Assembly (NCBI GenBank): GCA_009760855.2 | Contig: WPIO01000035.1 | Span: 1,894,501-1,958,500, forward strand | Reading direction: 5' to 3' | DNA length: 64,000 bases | Origin: Cristatella mucedo | Lineage: Eukaryota > Bryozoa > Phylactolaemata > Cristatellidae | Part shown: positions 21,745 to 31,819 of the stretch, piece after piece | Layout of the letters: each line of letters begins with the position of its first letter | Position numbering within the stretch: position 1 is the first letter of the stretch | Notes under the pieces: generated by a model | What the model was told of the DNA's origin: nothing | The model's input: only the letters and a program-made list of their open reading frames with translations | The model's database searches: none | Position numbers and translations under genes: made by a program

Positions 21745-22440
21745 AAATGAAATTAATTTAGCTTTCTTTTAAAACTCATGCATATATGATATAGCAAACT
21801 CAATTGAATTGCACAAATGAAAAGATAAATGGTAAATTCATTGCAAATAAGACGTTTATACCTATAGACTGAAAGTCTACATATCGTAAATGGTAAGCCC
21901 CGAGGGCATTTTAAAAAGCATTTCCTAAAACCTACATCAGAACTTAGTAATTCAAGAGATAGAAAGAGCGATCTAGTAGGCTGGTCAGCTTTGCCCTCCA
22001 GCTAACATTCATTTTCTTAAATGAATGATCATAAATATACTAAGAATTTATCACCCATCTACGTTACATTCATTTGACCAGTAACTAACCCACATTTATA
22101 ATTCATTTTTGAATTGCTTTTCAAGCATCCACTTTGAGCTTGGTGTTGCCTCAATGTGCTTAATTCCAAACGTGTACCTTCACCGAAGAGCTGAAATAAT
22201 GTAAGCCATACTGTAAATTAATTTAGATTAAGCTAACTGTATAGTAGTACAGTGAATTATATCAATAACAATGACGCTCTAGTTCAAGCTTGCCTTTTGG
22301 CAAACGATTTTCCAAAAATTATTACCTCGAGCAAAAACTTCTCTAGGAACATTTATTCCGAAGCTCAAGAATATCTTTTTGTCAGCTCTGGACTGTTATG
22401 AGCCATCATTGAGAACATATTGCCTGCCAATCAACATCTA
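21745..22440 (+). other. Intron sequence, nothing recognised
   Basis: AT-rich. Its right end (22,375-22,440) is colinear with 56,625-56,690 in the duplicated block. Confidence 0.5.
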
Positions 22441-22762
<322 letters not shown>

Positions 22763-24149
22763 CATTCCTCTGTTGTTCACATGTTGAAAGTAGACACGTT
22801 GCTGAGAGTACACCTTAATGTACCATCTGAACTTATGCCATCTGCCACGTATTAATTTAACCAAGAAAAATGAGCATTTTAAAACGGAGGACAGTTTTTG
22901 AAGGTGAATTTCCCTATTATCAATGACAAGTTATATTTTAGACATGTGAGGTAAACGTTTTGCTGGGTGAATAAAAACTAAGACAAGCTACAATTTTTCG
23001 TTGAAATAATTACGTTGTGCATAGTATTCACAATTTAGATTAAAAAAACGAATGATAATTCCCAGGCTTGATATCTGAATTGTAATGATTTATATGCTAC
23101 GAATAAAGATTTAAATTTATAAACTAATTTTGCAAAAATTACATGTGAATAAAAAAATTGGTATCCACTAAATAGCTAGCAGCTATTTTGCTTATTAATT
23201 TGCTTTGCTCTAACTAGACCCTATAGTAATCATGTAGGGCGGTCACTATAATTAGTACCTTAAAAATTTTTCTGAAATTATAATAGTGTACGTATTTAAC
23301 CTTATGACATATTCAATTGAATATCTGGAAATATGAGAGTAATATTAGCTTACTTTCTGAAATGCTGACAATTAATTTATAACTTTAGAGTATAATTCTG
23401 GAAAGACCGATTACACGGCCAAAATTATTCTTTTAATTGCAAAAAAGATTTCTTAAATTTCCAGGTGAGACATTCCATTCCTCTGTAAACTGACCATTAA
23501 TTATCTATACACCTACATGTTGTCAGCACAAAAGATAGTTATTCCCAATTAAAATGTGCTGTAGATAAAACCGATAAGAAAAGTGAAAAATCACTGCAAT
23601 ACATTTTGAAGTTTAAAATTAAAAGTTACGTCTTTATGCAATGTATATAATTGTGCATCAAGGTAGAGAAGCTACAGAGAATCTAAACTTTTATTGTGCA
23701 GTATCTGAAATAAATATTAGATTTATTTTAACAATATCCTGCAACTCAGGAAATTTAAAAGCCTCAATCGACAGTCTAGAGTCTTCATCTGAAGACCATG
23801 TAGACAAAGAAAAACACGAGTAAAGCGTATTTTCAATTTACAGTAAAACGTTAGCTTGCAAAGCACAATATGTAAAATATAGGTTCCCGTTTTTAACTTG
23901 TTGCAAGATCGTCAAACATTTAGATTTATTTATGAGTGTGATATATTGCACGTGAAAGCCTACTAAAATTAAGCCTAATATATAGAGTAACATAAAATAT
24001 GAAGTCTCAAATAAATCAACCAAATCAGTATAACTATAACTAGTGTAAATCATGAATTTTTAGAAGTTTCATGAAGGATTCAAACAGCTGCAGATAATAA
24101 CTGTCGTTAGGTGCAAGTTCTAATCTTTTAATAACGACAAGGATTGGTT
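22763..24149 (+). other. Intron with a possible decayed A-type exon near 23,640-23,820
   Basis: The intron aligns in part with 56.9-58.2 kb. An open stretch at 23,641-23,823 contains REATENLNFYCAV, which loosely resembles the first half of a type-A domain around Cys23. No acceptor or phase-1 border supports an exon. Confidence 0.3.
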
Positions 24150-24510
24150 TGACATTCCTCCGCTTAAAGACAGTTGGCGACAGAAGCTTTAGCTCTGCAG
24201 GTCCTAGACTGTGGAACTCGCTTCCACAATCCTTGCGCAACGACATCTACTCTCCAACTGACGACTATGGCACATCTTTGTCAGCGGTCCTGAACTGCTA
24301 CTTCTATGCTACTCACTACCTCAACCGCTCTCCTAACTCTGCTATGCTTCCCACTTTCTCTTTGTTGCGTGAGACGAAGTCTGTTGGCTACCGAATGCGT
24401 ACCAAAAGCCGCTTAGGCTGTGAGTGTGCTATACAAAACTCTCCTGCGTAACACCCACATGGTCTTTATGACTTTGTGGAATTACTAACGGATATACACT
24501 ACATTACATA
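24150..24510 (+). mobile_element. L2-B 3' end with ACATT-type tail
   Basis: It reads GDRSFSSAGPRLWNSLPQSL, then the 3' UTR to cctgcgtaacacccacatgg and the tail tacactacattaca. It is the best-preserved L2-B 3' end on the plus strand. Confidence 0.9.
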
Positions 24511-24699
24511 GTTTGGCTGAGGTAGCAGACGATTATTGGCAATAGACAGGAGCCCTAAGTAACTGGTTCTGTAGTAAATATTACAGCAATATAACGTATG
24601 CCCACGCTCGAAGTTGCTGGCCAGCCCAATTAAGCTCAATACCTAGATATCCTTAAGGTAACCAACCGATGGCTTTGCTTGCGTTTATAAAAAAAGAGA

Positions 24700-27060
24700 C
24701 AGCATCAGAGAGTATATCTTTCAGGTAGATGGATCCCTTCTGGATTCTCGTCCCACAATTACAATAACGAAGGCATCCTGTCCATTGATACCTGGCTTTA
24801 TATTGACTTCTACATTCAAGAATGTGACGAGTGACCTTTACCTCGAATTCATCTCCTTGTCAAACTAGATTACTAGTCACCTAGAATACGTATAGCTGCA
24901 GATGCCATGCTGAACTAACGTGACAAAGTGTCCGTATCCTAAGAGTATGTCCTTGCACTTTTGAAAAAATGTCATTGGGCGAGTCATTAGAAAAATGAGA
25001 CTATGCAAACAAAACTGAGCAGCCTAGGTCCAATATCCCTTCTTCCGCTGCTATCTAAAACACCGGAACTAGTAATGACACACCAATTGATCTCTCGCAT
25101 TTTTAGAAAAAAAGGTTAAACAAATTGAAATTATGGTTTTAGCGATAATCACTCCCAAGTTGGCTTTGCTTTGGTTCTATATTGACATTCTCAGGATTGC
25201 TGGACCCATTAAAGTATCGGTGTTGGTTTTTCTTGATTCTTCTATCTGGTTCGATATTGTCGATCCCTATTTAATTTTTGACATTCTCAGATATTATCTT
25301 GGTATTACTAGATCTGCACTGCAATGGTCAAGGTTCCATCAAAGTAGTGTATTCCAGAGAATTTATATAGACGGATAAGGACAACCAAAGGAGCACGTTA
25401 AGTGCATAGTTCATTAGGGCACCGTGCTCGGACAGATTCTTTTCATAGTTTAGACATGGTTTCATGCCTACATGCTTGCCAAGTATAGTCTATGGTTTCT
25501 TTTTGATGCTGATAACGCTCAGTTGTACCACTGCTGCCATCCATTTCTTCGGAATACCTAATTCCCTCAATACTCTTGCTCCCAGTCAAGCTACGGATTG
25601 ACTTCAAGGTTTTGTCGCTCACTTTTAGGTCCCTTCATTCTATGGCTCCAGCATATCTGTCAGATATACTGCCCCATCAGGCCATGCATCGTACCACCCG
25701 CTTTTCGAAAATCCAACAGTCTACAAATACCTCGTACGAACCTTAAATCCTTTGGAGACCGTGCATTTAGTGCATATGCTCCCAAAGCCTGGAACGCCCT
25801 CCCGACCTGCGTCAGAGAATCCCCTGACCTGACCACGTTTAAAAGGAACCTAAAAACACACCTATTTAGGACAGCATTTAGTGGGTCCCTGTGATTCGTC
25901 CTTGACTTGCTTATGCCTACTGACACTGTGCATGCTGCCACTAACCACATTTGCATGCTGACCCTGTGCATGTCACCCCTAACTATATTATTCATTTCGT
26001 TTGTTTTTCAAGCTTGATTTTACTGACCATTTAATTGCATTTCACTTTACAGCAAATGTAAAGCGCCTAGAGAGAGATTAAGTTCTCTGAGGGAGCTTTA
26101 TCAAGTGAATTATTATTATTATTATTATTATTATATTGCAGGTATTAATATTATACCTCCTTGGTTGGCAAAACTTTTACAAACTTATTTGTGATACAAC
26201 GAATGTAACTATTTTGGGAACACCAAGTACGATTAAGAAATTTCAAAGTATACGACTCAATATCACAGTGGCTTAGGTTACCGTTCGAATGTGGTCATAT
26301 TCTAGGTGTCAAGTCCCAAAACGAAATTTTAGTAATCGACAAATTAGCCGCTCTTCAGCATAGAGTGCCAGCTTTCAGCAAGAAAACAATGCTAATTTTG
26401 GGCGTGGTTAGACTTAAGACGACTCCATAAACAGTCAATGGATATGCTACGTTTTGTTTCGACTTCTGTAACTGAATTCTTGCTGCGAGTAATCCAACAC
26501 TTACTTACAATCGGTGCGAAACTTCACAGCTACAATGTACTGTCGTAAACTTTGCTGTTGCCTCTTCTGACCACTTCTCGCAGACCTGATTTGCCTCTTA
26601 ATCAAGAAAATTACTTCAACGATGTGTTGCTTAGTTGTAGGTCCCTTAATTATGTGGCTTCACGCTCTCTATCAGAAATATTCCTAGACCAGGCAAGTAC
26701 TCCTAAAACTAGCCGTTCTGACTGGAATCGTATAGCCATACCTCATGAGTAATTAATAACCGTTGGAAGCAGTGCCATTGGTTCCTAACCTGACAAAGCC
26801 TAGAAATTACCAATCAGTGGAACAAAATAGCCAATGACATAACGAAATAAAAGGTAGGGATGCACATGTGTAGTAAAAATTTTTTGAGCATATATAATTC
26901 ATCGTTGGTTAACATATGCATTATAGGAGCAACTTTTTACATGAGGTTGAGACCATCATTCATTTGGTAATATTTGCTATACATTACAGTAACTGGAATA
27001 AGCCTGGTAAGAGATTCAGTTCTCTGAGAGTTTCGTGTAACTGTATTTTATAATTTTAAT
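24700..27060 (+). mobile_element. Very old L2-A copy, interrupted by a younger L2-A
   Basis: Pieces recognisable as L2 ORF2 occur in order: an RT segment at 25,130-25,400, the LASGQSG-equivalent region, RSLNYVASRSLSEIFLDQA at 26,637-26,695, and a worn 3' end at 26,990-27,060. The same old copy is present at about 58,380-59,870 in the duplicated block, so it predates the duplication. Confidence 0.65.
25580..26134 (+). mobile_element. Younger L2-A insertion with ATT tail
   Basis: It is 5'-truncated within the WLPVKQRIDFK segment and reads close to the 754-codon copy (FKRNLKTHLFRTAFSGSL), followed by the full 3' UTR and a long ATT tail. It has no counterpart in the duplicated block, so it arrived after the duplication. 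Confidence 0.9.
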
Positions 27061-27324
27061 TATATATTGGCTGGAGATTACATTCCATAGGTTTGATTGA
27101 GTTTTATTGGAGAACAGCCTGAAGACTCGTTGAAATCTGTCCTTAAACCATATATTTTCCTGATCTTTTAAACAATTACACCTATTATTTTTATTCAGAC
27201 TTTAATAAATTCTTATTCCCAAACCTAATTTTTTTCATTGACAGTGCCCTATCACATAAATCATCGTTTAAGTACAACTAGTCTAATATACAGCAAACAA
27301 TTTAGATATGCCAATTCATTTTAG

Positions 27325-27639
27325 GTTCCGCACTGGTTATACTAAAAATACAGCGTCGAGATCAGAATAAGCTACTACTGTTATGCATATTACCAGATTC
27401 ATCTTTTCAAGATTTGCTTACAATTGAATGGTACATGAATAATGAACTAAGTCACCGCGGAAGGCCTGGATTGGTAGATATCACTGACCGTGTAAATAGA
27501 ACAGTCCTTGCTGGAGAATTAAAGTTTAATTTGCCAAAGGGGAATCATGACCTATATTGCAAGAGAACACTAAGTGTGAAATCAGCTTCCTCTGTTAAGT
27601 CTAATACCATTAGTGTATATGGGTGGAGTTTAAAAGATG
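27325..27639 (+). CDS. Receptor exon A2: Ig-like domain, type A (membrane-proximal)
   Basis: This is a 315-nt exon, phase 1 on both sides (acceptor ttcattttag, donor GATG|GTGAGT), encoding 105 codons. The Ig landmarks are Cys21 in LLLCILPD, Trp36 in TIEWYMN and Cys79 in HDLYCKR, the same 58-residue spacing as A1 with a two-residue shift. NRT (58-60) is a potential glycosylation site. It is the last Ig-like domain before the membrane: it splices in frame to the transmembrane exon at 29,833, giving DDF at the junction. Apart from the landmarks it differs considerably from A1, so the duplication is old or the domain evolves fast. Confidence 0.8.
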
Positions 27640-27871
27640 GTGAGTGCCGCAGCCTATCAATTACTAGTAGCTTCACAACTTTCTCTGTTGTCGTGAGTGT
27701 TGTTATGCATACTAAATAAAAGCAAGATGTTTAAAAGCCTATTAAATTAGCAAGTGATATTGAAATTAAATGGGAACTGTGAAAATAATACCGAGTGCAG
27801 TGGGGTTATTGTAACTGCTTTATGTGCTAATTGGCATTCTAATTTCGCAACATATTTGTATTCACGTCCTT

Positions 27872-28059
27872 GTGCATGTTGCTCGTACCTACACTGGCAT
27901 GCTGACCATTTGCACATCACCCTTAATTATTTTATTAATATTTTTTGTCAAGCATGATATTACTCCACATTCAATCGCATTTCCTTTTGCAGCAAATGTC
28001 AAGCACCTGGAAATGCATTAAGTTCTCTGACATTCATCAAGTGCATTATCATAATAATT
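27872..28059 (+). mobile_element. L2-A 3'-UTR remnant
   Basis: It contains catgctgaccatttgcacat, tcaagcatgatattactcca and gcagcaaatgtcaagcacct, then a broken tail. Confidence 0.8.
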
Positions 28060-28465
28060 TTCTTTGAACTAGGACCTGGATTAGTAAAGTTTCTCAAGTT
28101 CATGCTAGACTTCAAGCAGAGAGATTTTGCTTAGCACCGTTAGAGAACGTGTGATTAATACTCCCGACAAGTCTCTTTTAAGTGCAAAATGAGGATTACT
28201 TAGACTGTTACACCCAGCATTAAATCCGGTCTTTTTTTAAATTACGATCCCCGCAGTAGAACGCTTAAAATCTTGTTGCACCTTACCTCTTCCAACAAGA
28301 CAATCGAGTTGATTGGAGTCAGAGATTACTCTTTCCCTCCCGCTATAACCAAGCAATAGCCTTGGTGTATCACCCAATTGGCCTTTCTAGTTATTCGAAA
28401 GTAGAAGCTAAACTCATAAATCCTCCGTTATGTGTCGGCCTCTCAAACAGCAACCTGCCTTTACT

Positions 28466-28862
28466 TAATGTAATGTAATGTAATGTATATCCGTCTGTAA
28501 CTCCACAATGTCATAAAGACCACGTGGGTGTTACGCAGGTAAGTTTTGTATAGCCCACTCACAGCCTAAGCGGCATTCGGAACGCATTCGGTTGCCAACA
28601 GACTTCGTCTCACGTAACAAAGAGAATGAATGAAGCATAGCAGAGTCAGGAGATTAGTTGAGGTAGTGAGAATAATAAAAAGTATCAGCTCAGGACCGCT
28701 GAAAAGGATGTGCCATAGTCGGCAGTAGGGGAGTAGTTGTCGTTGAGTAAGAACTGTGGAAGTAATTTCTGCAGCTTAGGACCTGCAGTGATAAAGCTTC
28801 TGTCGCCAACTGTCTTTAAGCGGAAGAATGGGACAGTTAAATGATTGTCCACACGGGCGTTT
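28466..28862 (-). mobile_element. L2-B 3' end, reverse orientation, with clean tail
   Basis: The + strand begins with TAATG repeats (28,466-28,487), the reverse complement of the (ACATT)n tail. The L2-B 3' UTR and the RSFITAGPKLQKLLPQFL segment of ORF2 follow on the minus strand. This tail defines the L2-B 3' terminus. Confidence 0.9.
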
Positions 28863-29832
28863 AGACCCATTATAGCTCCCTCAAGGTTTGGGATAGACAG
28901 CTATTATTGATTTTTTATTGAAGTTGTCTTAATCGGTTGAAACGTTTCATACCTTGCTTGAGATAGTTTACCTAATGTGTATTGACTTGCAGTACATTTA
29001 AAAATAGTTGAGACATTTACCATTTTTGCACCACCTTAACTGATACCAATTTGTAAGTCAGGATTTAAATTTCTTGATAGATAAAGGGTTAAAACACTTG
29101 CATTTAAAAAATATTTATTGCTGCGTAAAGCTACCATGAACATGTTTATTGTTGCTGGGAACAAATTAACTATGAAAAAACTAACTAGGCAGTCATTGCT
29201 GAATTTATACAGGATACCGTATCTAATAGATTGTACTTCTTGTTTAACTACCTCTACCAGTTTAAGCTTAAGCTGCTATTAAGAGTGATCACAGCCTACT
29301 GCAAATCTAATAGCCCCATTACACGCAACCCCTTTGCCTATGATCAAATTAGTAATCGTGCAAGTATGTAATCTCCAATGCAGCTGACCGAAATTAACCT
29401 TTGAAAAAGTGGTAATTGTAACAATTGAGCTAAGCTACCCCTGATTATCATACTGCGTCTTCTAAGATAAACTGACCTCGAAAACAGCCAGCTTAGTTAG
29501 TCTATGAGAGTCACGAGCGAACTGTTTAGCATGAGACGTGTGGGAATCTGAGAGTATTCTTCTTACGTTTTTTACTAGCTCGAAGTTCTGCATTTCTTAT
29601 TTGGTGCGTTATTGATCAGGTTTACAGAAGAGACAAATTTTGTGTGATTATTAAAATACGAAGCTATTCCATAGCTACTTAAATGGTAGCCAAATATGGC
29701 TGACCTTATGTTGTGTTATCTAGAAACATATATTAAAAGATTTAGGGTATACTTATTTTAAGATCTTTTTTACTTGCATATTATGTTTTAATTTGAAAAT
29801 ATGTCTTTAAAATCAAACCTTTTGGTTTTTAG

Positions 29833-30260
29833 ATTTTACGAACGTTGGAGTATATGTTGGTATACCAAGTGCCTGCGCAGCTTTATTAATTGGTTACCTT
29901 GCACTATATACCCATTACAGGAAATCACTGAGAACTGGCGATGCTGTGGAAGATATGGGTTTACAAAACCAAGAGATTCTTGTACCTTTAGTTTCTGCCT
30001 CAACCATTTCCACTGAGCATAACCGTTTTAACCCTGAATTGGAAAGCAACCTATCGGTTCTCCATTCTATAAACTCAAGTTTAACTGCTTCACGTTTCCT
30101 AAATAACTCTCTTAATGATGTGTCAAGGAATTTAAGCGAAGCAAATCACCAATCCATCCAATCGATCCAACACTCTGGAGGTAATCTTTCCTCTGCGAAG
30201 TCGTGGAATACCAGCCAAAATGGGTCTAACTTGTCGTTTTTGGAAATGCTCAGCGAATAG
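29833..30260 (+). CDS. Receptor last exon: transmembrane helix and cytoplasmic tail
   Basis: The exon starts in phase 1 after ggtttttag and runs 141 codons to TAG at 30,258-30,260. Residues 5-27 (VGVYVGIPSACAALLIGYLA and following) form one transmembrane helix, followed by HYRK, the positive stop-transfer side. The tail of about 110 residues is rich in Ser and Asn, with repeated NLS/NSS motifs, and contains no tyrosine. ITAM, ITIM and SH2-type signalling motifs are therefore absent. Phosphorylation on Ser/Thr or a partner protein would be needed for signalling; this is inference. The helix and tail show that the upstream Ig-like exons belong to a type I membrane protein. Confidence 0.8.
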
Positions 30261-30865
30261 CACAAAATAATTTGAAAAGTCTGCGGCCTGGTACGACTTT
30301 AGGTGTTGGATATTCTGTTCGTAGACCGTACAAACAACTTCTACTCAACATCCAATTCCTTGCATTATTTGCTAACAAGTTGAGAAGTCCGACGAATTGA
30401 AAATACTACCAGTGTATTTTGTAATGTTGGTTTCAAAAAATACACTTCAATATTTTTAAGTATGCTAGTTCAGATTCCGACGCAATTGTATGTACATGGT
30501 GTTCTGTAATCCCGGAGGAGATATTTTCATTCTCCAGCAAAAAACCAGTCCCTCTGCGGATTTCCACAAATGTCATATATTAGTTTTTTGTTCACTGTCA
30601 TTAAAATTTCTGCAGTTATTTCATTCTGCAAAATTATATGCTACTTAGCATCAATTTAGGAAGAAGATTTGTATTTGCAATCAAATGCAGCTTCTACTTT
30701 CTAGTTTCCAAGTCCCTAACTACCAACAAAAGCTATAGCATTTCATTAATCTTTACTGACACACAGCTGAAGGCTCTTTACCCTATTTGTAAAATGATGT
30801 GTTATAGAACCTCGTTCGATTCAGAAATATCTACACACTGTGGTGATCGATATCATAAACTGTAG
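30261..30865 (+). other. Probable 3' UTR of the receptor gene
   Basis: AT-rich sequence between the TAG and the first AATAAA, without another exon or a repeat. The open frame at 30,638-30,865 has no domain. Confidence 0.45.
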
Positions 30866-30871
30866 AATAAA
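30866..30871 (+). terminator. Candidate polyadenylation signal AATAAA
   Basis: It is the first canonical AATAAA downstream of the TAG, giving a 3' UTR of about 0.6 kb. The cleavage site itself cannot be read. Confidence 0.5.
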
Positions 30872-31815
30872 GCAATATACTTCATCCCCACCCCTGTTTC
30901 TATTCACATTAATTACAGCCAGCTTTCACTGTGGTGAAACAGTCATTTTCATTATTTAATGCTCTGCATAGGGCTCATATGTGCGACTAGCTAAGACCAT
31001 TTTGACTGGAGGAAATTGATTTAACACCAGCCATGACTATCTTTACGTTTTGTTTAGCATGGTTGATGCGTAGCAATTCAAAAGCTACTGGAATATATTA
31101 AAATGCATATACTTTTGAAGTTTTGATAGAATAAATATATTGATACAGCTTGCTGAACGAAATGAGTAAAGCACGCTTATCGTCGTTGTTTTTATTGCAT
31201 TTGTTGCTGTACATATTTACTACACGAGTTTTCCATAGATATCATGCATGCGGCTGTGAGTTGATACGTGTTTGGAATACAAGACTAGACCATTCGTATT
31301 AACATTTACACATTGAAGTTTCAAACGTCAGACATCACGTTCACGTAAAAGGATTGGCTCATTCTGGATGAAAAGCTTCAGCGAAGTGTAATTCAAGACG
31401 ATTTGCTAGCTTCATATTTTTTCACAAGCTGGAAAGCTAATTATGAACTATAATTAAGTTTTAAGTGAGATTAATGCCCAACTCATCCCCCTACAGAATG
31501 CCTACAAATAACCTCACCCACAGCCAAACTTGCTCGGTGTCCAGCAGACGTTGTATCCTGCATTACGATGTATAGATGACACACGATAAGAGTTAAGGTA
31601 TTTGGTAGTATGAAATTAGCATCTCAGCATGGCTAGAAAATATGTGCTAAAGTCTGCAATAGAATAAAGGTTCTCGTTGCATAAGAGTTTTAAAATTAAA
31701 TTTATACAGTCTATGACCTCCAGAGTGAAGGCTCTTTACGCCAATGATCTTAAGTCAGTAGACTAAAACATGTAATTTATAGTCCCAACAGAATCTGGTT
31801 GCACCGGAATAATAA
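30872..31815. other. Intergenic stretch, nothing recognised
   Basis: AT-rich. No open frame with a domain and no recognisable repeat before the L2-A copy. Confidence 0.45.
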
Positions 31816-31819
31816 ATGT

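Larger units (their letters stand above)
27640..29832 (+). other. Intron between A2 and the transmembrane exon
   Basis: It holds two LINE remnants (27,872-28,059 and 28,466-28,862). The part from 28,863 to 29,832 shows no gene or repeat that I can name. It ends with the acceptor AG at 29,831-29,832. Confidence 0.65.
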
